Source: WJMB01 sp964581465
GTDB lineage: Bacteria; RBG-13-66-14
NCBI GenBank assembly: GCA_964581465.1
Contig: CAZOOP010000011.1
Coordinates: forward strand, 20,696 to 84,695
Reading direction: 5' to 3'
DNA: 64,000 nucleotides
Each line of letters opens with the position of its first letter. Within the stretch, counting starts at the first letter, position 1. Below are positions 35,661 through 46,222 of this stretch, piece by piece. A program made the position numbers and the translations under genes. The notes under the pieces were generated by a model. It made no database searches. It was not told the DNA's origin and saw nothing but the letters and a program-made list of their open reading frames with translations.

Positions 35661-38600
35661 ATGAACACTATACGCGCCTTTCTCCTCCTGCCGTTGCTGC
35701 TGACCGGCGTATTCAGCCTCCGGGCCGAAGCCGACGAGGCCTTCCCCCTGCCCGAGTTCGAGCAACTGACCACCCACGGCGACTACGACGGCTCCCCGGC
35801 GCTCAAGACGGGTCTGAGTCTGGTGGCCTTCGTCAGCGAGCGCTCGGGCAACCGGGACATCTGGTTCTACGATCTCTCCACCGGGACCCTGAAGCAGCTC
35901 ACCGAGCACTCGGCGGCGGACTACCAGCCCAGCTACGATCCCACCTCGGACACGGTCTTCTTCGTCAGCAACCGTGACGATCCCGAGGGCGAGATCTACT
36001 CCCTCAACCCCGGGGTTGATTACGTCCGCCGGTTGACCGAGCACCGCGGCGCCGACGAGTTCCCCAACGTCTCCCCCGACGGCCGCTGGATCGTCTTCGC
36101 CCGGGTCGAGGAGCGCGACTACCGCGCCGGCATTAGCGTTCTGGGTCCGGAGTGGGAGCACGCCGAGCGGATTTCCAACATCTACCGCATCCCCGCCGCC
36201 GGCGGCGAGGCCGAGCGTCTGACCGAGAACGGCGGCACCCAGCCCTGCTACAGCCCCGACGGTTCCTGGATCGTCTACGTCGTCCCGGGTCAAGGCCGCG
36301 GCGCTCTGGTGCTGCGCCGCCTGGAGGACGGACGGGAGCTGGTGCTGGTCGACGACGGCGCCCCGGTGGCCTACCCGCGCTGGCGTCCCACGGGCATCGT
36401 CTTCACCCGCTTCGGCTTGGACACCAACTCCGACGGCCGCATCGACGTCCTCGACAACGGCCAGGTCTGCCATCTGCGCGCCGATCAGCTCGAAGAGATC
36501 ATCGCCGGCGAGCACACCGGCGCCGCCGCCGCCGATCGCCTGAGACCCGGCCAGACCCCCTACCGCCGGGTGACCATCGGCACGGACTGGGACGGCGTGG
36601 CCGATCTGGGCGGAGTGAACATCTACTTCGCCTCGGACCGCTCGGGCGGCGGCGACGTCTGGCGCACCTCCATCTCGGCGCCAGAGATCGAGGGCGCCCC
36701 CCGGGACTGGCTGCGTCGGGCCCGCGGCGTCGTCGACGACGACGAGCGCCTGCTGGCGCTGACCATCTTCGTCGACACCTTCCACGCCGACGAAATATGG
36801 GGGCCGGTGGCGCAGAGCCTCTACGCCGAGGAGCTGGAAAAACGGGGGCTCGAAACCCAGGCCGCCGTCGAGCGGGAGCGCCTCGAAGAGCGCTGGGAAT
36901 CCTCGCTCCACGCCGCGGCCTATACCAACTACGCCGCCCTGGTCTACGACTGGGACGCGGCCCGGCGCTACGATTACGTCCCCGAGGCGGAGAAGCGCCT
37001 GCGCCCCGGAGTGGGCAGCGCCGAGGCCGCGCCGGAAATCGAGGCCCGGGGCCTGGCCCTGGCCGACGAGTACGAGTCGACGGTGCCCGAGGCGACCTGC
37101 GCCGCCCTGGTCCTCGTCGGCGATATCCGCTGGGAGTTCGGCCGCATCGAGGAGGCCCGCGCGCTCTACGAACGCGCCGCCCTGCTCGGCGAGAACTTCG
37201 ACAAACGCGCCGAGGCCGCCACCAAGTCGGCCCGCTGCCTGGAGCGCCTCGGCGAGCCCGAAGAGGCCCGGCAACGCTATCTGGAGGTCCTGCTCAACTA
37301 CCCGGCCGAGCAACGCTGGCAGCTCGAGGTCCAGGACAACCTTGTCGAGCTGGAGCTCGGCGGGCGCAGCGACGTCGAGAAGCTCGTCGAGCTGGAACGC
37401 ATCCGCAACGACTACGCCGACTACCCGGAGCTGGCCGCCTACGCCCAGTTCGAGACCGCGCGAGAGCTAGAAGCCCTCGACCAACGCGCCGAGGCCGCCG
37501 ACGCCTACCGCAAGGTCGTCGTTGACTACCCCCGCGTACGCTTCCTGGGCGCCCGGGCGCTGATCGAGTCGGCCCAGCTCCAACGCGAGCTGGGGCGCCC
37601 CGAGGACGCCGCGCGCAGCCTGGAGACCGTCGTCGTCGACTACGCCGACCTGGACCGCGGCGAGGTCGCCGCCGAGGCCCGCCTGTTCCTGCGGCGGCTG
37701 CTGCTCGAGGAGGCCGACGAGTTCCGCCGCGCGGGGAACCCCGAGCGCGCCGAGTCCCTGCTGCGCCAGGCCCTGGACTTCCAGTACGATTTCCCCGCCG
37801 CCCACCGCGCCCTGATCAAGCTCTGCTGCGAAGACCTGGGCCTCCGCGACGAGCTGGCCGAGGAGTACCGCGAGCGCCTGGCCGACGAGCCCTCCTCGGC
37901 CGCCGCCCGCTACGGCCTGGGCCTGACCTTGACCTACGCCACCGGCGAGGACCCCCTCGACGAGATAGACCTGACCCCGGCCCAGACCGAACTGCGTCGC
38001 ATCTTCGACGAGCGCTACTTCTACCCGGCGGCCTGGTACGCCCTGGGCTGGATCGAGTCGACCCGGGTCCAGCGCGCCCGCGCCGCTGGTGAGGACGACC
38101 GCGTCATCGGTGACCACCTGGAAAAGTCCCTCGATCACTACCGCCTGGCCCTCGCCCAGGTCGATCCCGCCGAGGACCCCTACCTCCACGCCGACACCCT
38201 ACTGGCTCTGGGCAACTCCAACTACCAGTTGGGCAACCTCTCGGTGGCCCACCGCTTCTACAGCCGACGTCTGGACGCCCTGACCCAGCCCTACGACGCC
38301 GCCTTCGAGGCCCGCTTCCAGTTCAATCTGGCCCGCTGCGCCCGCCACATCGACGACTTCGCCGGCGCCCTGGAACACTACGACCGCGCCGCCGAGCTAT
38401 ACGCCAAGGCCGGTAATCCCGTACGCGAACTGATGTGCGCCGACGGTCGAGCGTTGGTCTACTTCGAGATGCAGGACTGGCGCACCGCCCTCAACGAGTT
38501 CGTGGCGGTCAAGGCCGGTTACGAGTCCCTGGCCGTTGAGTTCGAGCGGCGGGCCCTGGAGCTGCCCACCACCGACGGCCGGCGCACCGCCGCCCGCTAC

Positions 38601-41600
38601 GCCGTGGCCGCCCGGGCCAAGGTTTCCTATCCTCTGCGCAACATCGGCATTTGCTACTACTACCTGGAGGACTATCCGCTGAGTCTGGCCTACCTGGGCC
38701 GGGCCATGGAGACCTTGGAGAAATTGGGCCGCGAGATCGGCGGCGCCGAGGCCGGTGGCCTGCTCGACATCAACATCAGCGCCGGCCTGGCCGGAGACGC
38801 CTCCCAGGCCACCCTGGGCTTCGATCTGATCGGCGAGAAGCAGCTCATCTACACCTTCGCGGCCAACTGCCACCGCCGGATGGGCGACTACCGCGCCGCT
38901 ATCGCCGCCTACCGCAAGCGCTTGGAGCTCTACGAGGAGGTCTCCGGCGACGTCGACTCCCAGGCAGCCGCCGCCGAGCGGGGCAAATTCCTCAACCAAC
39001 TCGGCCTGCTTAGCTACCAGGTCAACGAACTGGAAGCCTCGGCACGCTACTATTTGCAGTCGATGGAGGCCTGCCGTGAGGCCGAGGTGCTGCGCGGCGA
39101 GCTGCTGGCCCTCGCCAACCTGGCCGAGGTGGCCCTCAACATCGCCGAGCGGCTGCGCCTGGAGGAGCTCCCCGACACCGCCGCCTTCCCCGCCCTGGAG
39201 GACCCCGGGGACCCCGAGGAGCACCAGGACCTGCGCACGGCCGCCGTCGGTCTGGCCGCCGAGCTGGAGACCCTCTACCCGCGCCTCGAAGAAATTTACG
39301 AATCCGGCCAGGCGATCCGCTACCTCAACGCCCTGGGTTCGCTCCAACTCGCGCTGGGCCTGACCGAACCCGATCCGGCCGCCCGGCTGGAGCGCCTGCA
39401 GAGCGCCGAGGAACACTTCTACCGCGCCGGACTGGCCGCCGAGACCGTCGGCGACGCCGCCGCCATGGTCACCTGCGGTCACAACCGGGGCGCGGCTCTG
39501 GCCGCCCTGGGCGACGAGCGCGCCGCCGGCGTTCTGGAAACCGCCTACGACCGCAGCCGCCTGTTCAACCTGGACCGCCTGAGCTGGCGTATCGGGCGCA
39601 GTCTGGCCGAATACCACCTGGACTCCGGCCGGACCACCGCCGCGCGAGTCTATCTCGATCGCGCCATCCACGATGTGGAGCGCGAGCTGACCCAGCGCAC
39701 CCAGCCGATCCTGCAGAGTGTCTACTACGCCGAGATCCGCGCCCTCTACGAGCTGGCGCTGACCCTGGAAGACGACGCGGGGTCCGTCGAAGAAAACCTG
39801 GACCTGGTCGACCGCTACCGGGCGGCCTATCTGGCGGCCCTCTTCGGTGAGCGCGAGCTGGACCTCTACCGGGAGCGCGACCGCAACTTCTTCAACAACG
39901 AGCGGGTCTATCAGGACGATATCACCGCGCTGCTGGAACGTCTGACCAAGCTGAGCCTCTCGACCTCCAGCGACGATCAGGACGAGGTCGAGCGGCTGCG
40001 CGGAGAACTGGCCCGGCTTCGCGATGAGTACCGGCGGGAGATCGAGGACCAGCTCGCCAAGAACGAGATCGTCGTCGCCCTGGCCGGGGTCCACACCCTC
40101 TCCCTGGAGCGCATCCAGACGGTGCTCAGTGACGACGCGCCGCTGCTGGTCTATTTCTTCGCCGGTGAGCGCCTCTGGAGCGCCACCCTTGATGGAGAGA
40201 CGATCCGGTCGGAGTGGATCGAGCTCGACCGCGGCCGGGCCCGCGACCTGGTCGAGGCCGCCCTGGCCGGTGACGGCCCCGCCCGCGATGAACTCGCCCG
40301 GCTCTTGCTAAAACCCCACTCCGATGCCGTCGACGGCGCCGAGGTGCTCTATCTGGCCCCCGACGGCCCCCTCTGGGGCTTGCCCTGGGGTGCCCTGCCC
40401 TTCGACGGCGGTGCGCTGGTCGACGAAACCGCGCCGGTGATGACCCCCTCGCCGACGGAGCTGGCCTTCTCCTTCGGAGTGCGCAACGTCAGCCGGGACG
40501 AACCCCTATTCATCGTCGCCCGCGCCGGTATCGACGAGTCAACCCTGGAAGCCGCGGCGGCGCGACGGGTCCGTCTGGACGGCGAGCTCTACGAGGATGA
40601 ACTCACCCTGGCCGGGCTCAACCAGCGGGCTCTGGCCCGCGAGATGGTCGAAATCGACGGCGTGCTGCGCCACGACGGCGGTGATCCCCTCTTCTTCGGC
40701 GTCCGGCTGCGCGAACCCGTCGGCGACGGCGTCTTCCCGCCGTTGGGCTCGGTCGACGAGGATGAGGGCGGTCTGCCCAAGGTGGACGAGCTCCAACGCT
40801 CGACGATTACCTTCAAGGACCTGCTGGCGTTGAATCTGGACGTCAACCTGTTGGCTCTCAACGACGGCGGCGGCTACTTCGAGCCCGGCGCCGATCTGGA
40901 GCAGGGGATGGGTGTGCTGGGCCGCTGCCTGAACTACTGCGGGGCGCCGAGCCTGCTCTATCTGCCGCCCAACGCCGATCCCGCCTCCCGCAACGCTTTT
41001 CTGGACCGCTTCAACGAGTACCGGGCGACCCACTCCCCGGCTCAGGCGCTGCGCCTGGCGATGCGCGACCGCCGTGACTCCGGCGCTTCAACCGAGGCTT
41101 GGGCCACACCGATGCTTGTGGGCTTCGCCGGTTTCGACGAAGACGGCGCCCTCGAATACGCCGAGCAGACCTACGTGCTGACCTTCAAGTCGGCCCAGGC
41201 CAACTACGAAGACGCTCAACGACACGGCGACGCCGAGCTCTACACCACCGCCGCCGTCCAGTTCGTCAAGGCCGCCTCCATCGCCGAACGACTGAGCCGC
41301 GACGACGAGAAGCTGACTCTCTACAACGCCGCCGCCGACGCCTATTACCGGGCCGACCGCCTGGCCGACGCCCGAGAATACGTCGAGCGCGTCTACGACG
41401 AGGCCGACGACGATCGAACCCGTTTCGGCGCCCTGCAGCGCCTCAGCGGCCTCTACCACAATCAGGGCGAGCTCGAAACCGCTCTCGAATACAACGACCG
41501 GGCCCTGGAACTGCTGCGGGGGATCGGCCCGGAGAGCCGCCCCGAACTCGTCGACGTCTACATCGCCCTGCACACCGAGCGCGCCGTGCTGCTCAATAAG

Positions 41601-44132
41601 CTCTACCGTTACCCGGAAGCCCTGTCGAGCTATGAAAGCGCCGCCGGGCTGGCCGACGTCTTCGAGCGGCTGAAGACCTGGGCCGACCTGCAACTCGAGC
41701 TGGGCAACCTCTACCTCTCTCGTCTCGAGGAGCCGGCCGCGGCGACGGCGCGCGCCCTGGCCGCCCGCGACGCCTACACCGAGCTGGACGACGAGCGCGG
41801 TCGGGCCCGTTCGCTGACCTTGCTGGGTCTTTGCTCCACCGAGCTCAAGGAGCTGGAGAGCGCCCTGGCCTACCATCGCGAAGCGGCGGCGCTCATCGAA
41901 GTGCACTCCGACGATGAAGGCTGGCGGTCGACCTCGCTGGAGAACGACTACGGCTGGGCGCGGGCGAGCTGGGAGCGCCAAAACTACAACCGCACCCTGG
42001 AGCTCTGCGACGGCGCCCTGGAGAGGCTGGAGGACGACGAAGCCCTGCTACGCTCGCGCTTCCGGGGCCTCGGCGCTCTGGCCCACCTGGGCCTGCTGCA
42101 TCGTGAACAGGCCCTGGAGTACGCCGAGGCCTCGCTGGAGGACGCCCTGCTCGCCGGCGGACTGGAGCCGCAGAAGCGACAGTCTCTGGATGAAATCACC
42201 GCCGGGGGCCGGGCCACCGACATCGCCGCCGCCTACTCCAACCTGGCCCTGGTCCACCAGGTCGAGGGCGATTACACCGCCGCCCGGAAGGCCCAGCAAA
42301 ACGCCCTGGAGATCGACGAGGCCGTCGGCTACCGGGCCGGTATCGACGCCGATCTCCGCCGCCTGGCGATTATCGCCGAGTTGACCGAGGACCTGCCCGG
42401 CGCCGCCGAGTACCATCGTCGCTACCTCGAGGGCGCCGACGAGGGCAACCCGCGCACCGTTATGGGCCACTACGACCTGGCGCGGATCTACCGCATCCTT
42501 TCACCGGAACTCGTCGGGGACGAACTGGACGCCGCCGCCGACGGCGCCCGCCGGCTGGACCGCGTCGACATCTACTGGCGTGTGCTGCACCAGCGCGCTC
42601 GGGCGGTGCAGGAGAGCGACTTCGACACGGCCATCGACGGCTACGAGGAGGCCATCGAGCTGGTCAAGCTGACCTGGCCCGAGGTCCAGCTCTCCAACCT
42701 CCGCCAGGGCTTGATCCTCGATCCTCATGACCTGTTCTCCGACGCCATCGGCCTGGTCTTCCAGTTCGGCGACAACCTGCGCGCCCTGGAACTCAGCGAG
42801 GTCTACCGCGTCGTCGTCGGAGAAAAACAGCTCGCCCGCGCCGACTTGAGTATTTCCAATCCCGAGCTGGACGCCGCGCTGACCGGAGTGCGCGAGTCGG
42901 CTCATCGGCTGGCCTCGGCCAAGATGCGCGGTTCGGGCGAGGTCGGGCTTCTCCAAAACGAATACACCACCCGCGTCGACGAGGTGATCGACCGCTGGCC
43001 CGAGTTCGCCGGTGTGGTCGGCCAGATATTCCCCGTCGAGAACGTCATGGACAACCTGCGCTACGAGCAGGCCGCCATCGTGATCTTCTTCTCCGACGAG
43101 CTCTGCTACGTCTGGGAGATCACCCCGCTGTTCATCTCCCAGGTGCTACGCAAGTCCCAGGACGTCGAGGAGCAGGTCCGCCGTCTCTCCGAGCTGCTCA
43201 GCAGCCGCGGTGACCTCGGTGAGCTCCAACAGGCCGCCACCGATCTATACGCCCTGGTGATGAAACCCTTTACCAAGCACATCGAGCTCTCGCGTTACAC
43301 CGACCTATTGATCGTCCCCGACGGCCTGCTGGCCCAGGTTCCCTTCGCCGCCCTGCCCTTCGGAGACTACACCAACGGCTATCTGATCGACAACTTCAAC
43401 CTCGAATACACCCCCAGCCTGACCAGCTACTTCAATCTCACCCCGGGCGGCGGCGCCCCGGGGTCCCTGCTGAGTCTGGCCGATCCGGATACTCCCCGGG
43501 AACCGCTGCGCTTCGCCGCCAAGGAGGCCAACAGCATCGCGCGGCGTTTCGACGGAGCCGCGGGGCCGTATCTGGGGGAGGAGGCCACCGAGGGCCTCTT
43601 CCGCGAGAAGGCCCCGGATTATCGCCTGCTGCACCTGGCCACTCACACCGAGATCATCCCCGGCGATCCGCTCAACACCGCCCTGCTCTTCGCCCAACCC
43701 CCGAGTGAAGACGGCTCCGCCGTTGAATCCGACGATGACGGCCGCCTGACCGTAGGGGAGATTATCGGCCAGAGCTTCAACGCCGAACTGACCGCCCTGT
43801 CGGCCTGCCAGACCGCCGTCGGCGAACGCGGGATGGGCCAGGAGTTCCTCTCCCTGGCCCGGGCCTTCCTCTTCGCCGGCTCGCGCAACGTGCTGGCCAC
43901 CTTCCTGCGGGTCAGCGACATCACCACGGCGGTGCTGGTGCGCAACTTCTTCTACAACCTGGCCGACGGCAAAGACCCCGTGGTCGCACTGCGTCAGGCC
44001 CAGCTCCAGACCCGGGAACAGTTCGAACACCCCAGCTACTGGTCCACGGTGGGCCTGTTTACCCGGGCCGACGTCAAGCAGACCCAGATCGTCGAGGACG
44101 AAGAAACCGAAGATACCAAATCAGATGATTGA
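35661..44132 (+). CDS. Giant exported propeller-TPR-CHAT-TPR-CHAT protein
   Basis: 2,823 residues from MNTIRAFLLLPLL, which opens a signal peptide. A longer frame upstream is not coding. Order: TolB/WD40-like propeller (about 30-345; LVAFVSERSGNRDIWFYD, PNVSPDGRWIVFA), a long TPR superhelix (360-1470), CHAT-like domain 1 (1470-1840), more TPRs (1850-2430) and CHAT domain 2 (2465-2800). Domain 2 has the caspase-like pair: His2662 in LLHLATH and Cys2716 in LSACQTAVGERG. Domain 1 has LALNDGGGY where the Cys motif belongs, so it should be inactive. CHAT proteases with TPRs act in signalling and defence, but an exported double-CHAT form is unusual. The membrane cytochrome-like gene starts 10 nt later. 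Target unknown. Confidence 0.88.
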   Translation: MNTIRAFLLLPLLLTGVFSLRAEADEAFPLPEFEQLTTHGDYDGSPALKTGLSLVAFVSERSGNRDIWFYDLSTGTLKQLTEHSAADYQPSYDPTSDTVFFVSNRDDPEGEIYSLNPGVDYVRRLTEHRGADEFPNVSPDGRWIVFARVEERDYRAGISVLGPEWEHAERISNIYRIPAAGGEAERLTENGGTQPCYSPDGSWIVYVVPGQGRGALVLRRLEDGRELVLVDDGAPVAYPRWRPTGIVFTRFGLDTNSDGRIDVLDNGQVCHLRADQLEEIIAGEHTGAAAADRLRPGQTPYRRVTIGTDWDGVADLGGVNIYFASDRSGGGDVWRTSISAPEIEGAPRDWLRRARGVVDDDERLLALTIFVDTFHADEIWGPVAQSLYAEELEKRGLETQAAVERERLEERWESSLHAAAYTNYAALVYDWDAARRYDYVPEAEKRLRPGVGSAEAAPEIEARGLALADEYESTVPEATCAALVLVGDIRWEFGRIEEARALYERAALLGENFDKRAEAATKSARCLERLGEPEEARQRYLEVLLNYPAEQRWQLEVQDNLVELELGGRSDVEKLVELERIRNDYADYPELAAYAQFETARELEALDQRAEAADAYRKVVVDYPRVRFLGARALIESAQLQRELGRPEDAARSLETVVVDYADLDRGEVAAEARLFLRRLLLEEADEFRRAGNPERAESLLRQALDFQYDFPAAHRALIKLCCEDLGLRDELAEEYRERLADEPSSAAARYGLGLTLTYATGEDPLDEIDLTPAQTELRRIFDERYFYPAAWYALGWIESTRVQRARAAGEDDRVIGDHLEKSLDHYRLALAQVDPAEDPYLHADTLLALGNSNYQLGNLSVAHRFYSRRLDALTQPYDAAFEARFQFNLARCARHIDDFAGALEHYDRAAELYAKAGNPVRELMCADGRALVYFEMQDWRTALNEFVAVKAGYESLAVEFERRALELPTTDGRRTAARYAVAARAKVSYPLRNIGICYYYLEDYPLSLAYLGRAMETLEKLGREIGGAEAGGLLDINISAGLAGDASQATLGFDLIGEKQLIYTFAANCHRRMGDYRAAIAAYRKRLELYEEVSGDVDSQAAAAERGKFLNQLGLLSYQVNELEASARYYLQSMEACREAEVLRGELLALANLAEVALNIAERLRLEELPDTAAFPALEDPGDPEEHQDLRTAAVGLAAELETLYPRLEEIYESGQAIRYLNALGSLQLALGLTEPDPAARLERLQSAEEHFYRAGLAAETVGDAAAMVTCGHNRGAALAALGDERAAGVLETAYDRSRLFNLDRLSWRIGRSLAEYHLDSGRTTAARVYLDRAIHDVERELTQRTQPILQSVYYAEIRALYELALTLEDDAGSVEENLDLVDRYRAAYLAALFGERELDLYRERDRNFFNNERVYQDDITALLERLTKLSLSTSSDDQDEVERLRGELARLRDEYRREIEDQLAKNEIVVALAGVHTLSLERIQTVLSDDAPLLVYFFAGERLWSATLDGETIRSEWIELDRGRARDLVEAALAGDGPARDELARLLLKPHSDAVDGAEVLYLAPDGPLWGLPWGALPFDGGALVDETAPVMTPSPTELAFSFGVRNVSRDEPLFIVARAGIDESTLEAAAARRVRLDGELYEDELTLAGLNQRALAREMVEIDGVLRHDGGDPLFFGVRLREPVGDGVFPPLGSVDEDEGGLPKVDELQRSTITFKDLLALNLDVNLLALNDGGGYFEPGADLEQGMGVLGRCLNYCGAPSLLYLPPNADPASRNAFLDRFNEYRATHSPAQALRLAMRDRRDSGASTEAWATPMLVGFAGFDEDGALEYAEQTYVLTFKSAQANYEDAQRHGDAELYTTAAVQFVKAASIAERLSRDDEKLTLYNAAADAYYRADRLADAREYVERVYDEADDDRTRFGALQRLSGLYHNQGELETALEYNDRALELLRGIGPESRPELVDVYIALHTERAVLLNKLYRYPEALSSYESAAGLADVFERLKTWADLQLELGNLYLSRLEEPAAATARALAARDAYTELDDERGRARSLTLLGLCSTELKELESALAYHREAAALIEVHSDDEGWRSTSLENDYGWARASWERQNYNRTLELCDGALERLEDDEALLRSRFRGLGALAHLGLLHREQALEYAEASLEDALLAGGLEPQKRQSLDEITAGGRATDIAAAYSNLALVHQVEGDYTAARKAQQNALEIDEAVGYRAGIDADLRRLAIIAELTEDLPGAAEYHRRYLEGADEGNPRTVMGHYDLARIYRILSPELVGDELDAAADGARRLDRVDIYWRVLHQRARAVQESDFDTAIDGYEEAIELVKLTWPEVQLSNLRQGLILDPHDLFSDAIGLVFQFGDNLRALELSEVYRVVVGEKQLARADLSISNPELDAALTGVRESAHRLASAKMRGSGEVGLLQNEYTTRVDEVIDRWPEFAGVVGQIFPVENVMDNLRYEQAAIVIFFSDELCYVWEITPLFISQVLRKSQDVEEQVRRLSELLSSRGDLGELQQAATDLYALVMKPFTKHIELSRYTDLLIVPDGLLAQVPFAALPFGDYTNGYLIDNFNLEYTPSLTSYFNLTPGGGAPGSLLSLADPDTPREPLRFAAKEANSIARRFDGAAGPYLGEEATEGLFREKAPDYRLLHLATHTEIIPGDPLNTALLFAQPPSEDGSAVESDDDGRLTVGEIIGQSFNAELTALSACQTAVGERGMGQEFLSLARAFLFAGSRNVLATFLRVSDITTAVLVRNFFYNLADGKDPVVALRQAQLQTREQFEHPSYWSTVGLFTRADVKQTQIVEDEETEDTKSDD

Positions 44133-44141
44133 GGTTAAGCA

Positions 44142-44780
44142 ATGAAGCCGCAGCTGATAGCACTGCTGCTCCTTTCCCTGCTGGCCGTCGTCGCCGGGGC
44201 GCGACCCGAGTACGCCGCCGCCGAAAGCCTGGACTGCCTCGAGTGCCACGATTCCCCCCGCGGCGGCGGCACGCTGAACCCCCGCGGCGAGCTCTACCTC
44301 TCCAACGGCCTGAGCTTCGCCGGAGTCGATCCCGCCGGCGTCGAGATCGAGCAACCCCCCGTCGGCTCATCGCCGCTCTGGCTCTTCAAGAGTTTGTTGG
44401 CCTTGCTCCTGATGCTGACCGCCCTGGGCGCCGTGTTCGTCATCTATGCCTCCCGACCGGCGGCCCGGCGCGAGCCCGAGCGCGGCAAGAAGCTGCGCCG
44501 CGCCCACCGCGTCTACGGCTGGATCACCCTGGGGCTCTACCTGGCGCTGACCGTCATCTGCCTGCTGGCTCACGAGGTGCGCGGCAACACCGCCCGGGTG
44601 CTCTGGCACTCCATCATCGGCTTCGCCGGGCTGGCCCTGTTCGCTCTCAAGCTGATGATCGTCCGCCGGCGCTGGAAGCTCTGGCGCGTCTGCCACTACG
44701 TCGGCGGGACGCTGCTGGCCGCCAATCTGTTCATGGTCCTCTCCAGCGCCTGGTGGTACCTCCTCGGCCGCTTCGCCTGA
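44142..44780 (+). CDS. Membrane cytochrome-like protein with a CxxCH haem site
   Basis: 212 residues. Signal-like N-terminus, then a periplasmic segment with one c-type haem motif (CLECH, C32-H36), followed by four transmembrane helices. The helix ends carry His residues (RRAHRVYGW, LLAHEV, LWHSIIGF, VCHYVGG) that could bind b-type haem, as in cytochrome b/DUF4405-like proteins. Ribosome site GAGG 7 nt before ATG. It follows the giant CHAT gene by 10 nt and should be co-transcribed. It probably passes electrons across the membrane or senses redox state. The partner is unknown. Confidence 0.75.
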   Translation: MKPQLIALLLLSLLAVVAGARPEYAAAESLDCLECHDSPRGGGTLNPRGELYLSNGLSFAGVDPAGVEIEQPPVGSSPLWLFKSLLALLLMLTALGAVFVIYASRPAARREPERGKKLRRAHRVYGWITLGLYLALTVICLLAHEVRGNTARVLWHSIIGFAGLALFALKLMIVRRRWKLWRVCHYVGGTLLAANLFMVLSSAWWYLLGRFA

Positions 44781-45444
44781 CGAGTCCGAACATAAACCGA
44801 CAACCACTGGATCCGGCCGCTGAAGCCAGACAAATCAACCCTAGGGGCCACCTGGTTGCACCTAATGCTGGTATTGTTGTGGCAGATTTACAGCGAGTTA
44901 TGCAGACACGACACATTATTTACATTTCTGCGTCCATATGATCTGTTGCCTAACGTCCATTGCGCTTTCCGTGTCTGCCTTCCCTTGTGATGATCATTGA
45001 GATATAGTTATGAATACAGCTCGTCTTTGCGAAAAGGCAGTTATAAATTGTGTCTTCACAACTGAATTGACCAACATCGGCAACTATAAAGAAGCGCATC
45101 GAGACAGGTGTCCTTGAAACAAGCTCCCTTACTTGCGCTAAACAATTAAAGAGTCCGCCTATAGCTTGTTCTTCATTATCAACTTACGGCATGTTTGGAA
45201 GGACCGCCGGCCTATTGGCTTTCTACACCGATCGAGTTGATGTTAAATATCCAACCTCGTAAATTGGCATACCGAGTTAAGCGTCAATAAAGGACATTCT
45301 TAGCGGGATAATCCCGTCCATCTGCAAATGATACTTCCGAAACAAAAACTTTGGGATCATCACACAAGATGTACATCTGATATTGCAGTTGGGTGCCTAT
45401 ATCGACGTGAGCAAGTCTGTTTTCCCGCCACCAACAAAGGGGAC
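44781..45444. other. AT-rich spacer, no gene seen
   Basis: About 660 bp of low-GC sequence with no conserved frame or terminator recognised. Confidence 0.45.
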
Positions 45445-45969
45445 AATGTGGCAGGGAGGAGCAGGACCAAGTGTCCCAGATGCAACTAGCGCTGCGCCGA
45501 CGGGCGTCGTAAGTGCAAGCGTTGCGGCAAGTTGTTCAACCATCGTCCCCGGGGGCGTCGCAACGGGCCGCCGCCGGAAAACCGCAATGAGATAGCGCGT
45601 CTGTTCCGGCTCGGCCTCCCGGCGGCGCGGGTCATCCTCCCCAAGCGCTGTGACAGCAAGCATCTGGTCGGTGCGATCTTGGACAATGTCGAGCTGGATT
45701 CAATCGTCTACTCCGATGGATACAAGGACTATAACAGGCTCTCACTCAACGGTTTTCACCACAAGCGCATCAACCACGACAACCCCTGGTCGATGGCAAA
45801 GTGCCTATCAACGGCCCAGAGAGCTCCCGAGGCTATGCTAAAAGCCTACCACGGCGGCTTCATACGCAACGACAGGCTTTGTATCAGAGAAAGGCCGTTC
45901 AGATTCAGCCATCGCGACGACGAAAACGCGCTGAACTACCTCGGGAGCATACTTCGCGCTTGTTCATAA
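45445..45969 (+). pseudogene. IS1595-family transposase relic with zinc ribbon
   Basis: Reads KCPRCN-stop-RCADGRRKCKRCGKLF, a zinc ribbon broken by TAG at 45487-45489. It continues with an HTH segment (EIARLFRLGLPAAR), then jumps to KHLVGAILDNVELDSIVYSDGY, GFHHKRINHD and a final FRFSHRDDENALNYL. The middle of the DDE domain is deleted. It is related to the 29.8-kb relic and to the 42-bp piece at 22.6 kb. Confidence 0.75.
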
Positions 45970-46222
45970 TTAGGTGATAATCCCACAACTTTACACTCAC
46001 CCTCTATCAGCCGCTTTCTCAAAAGGAAGAGTGTACGAAGCCGTAACAAATTGTCGACATAAGGGTTAGTCGTCTATTTGCCATCGCTGAAAGTAACCCC
46101 GGGTTTGTCGGTTTTCGGGACGATCCAGCCTGACCTAGATTGCCGGACGACGGATGAACAACCACACCTTAACTTGCTCAAGCGACTGAACCAAATCACT
46201 CAATCCCAACCAAAGGAGCCCG

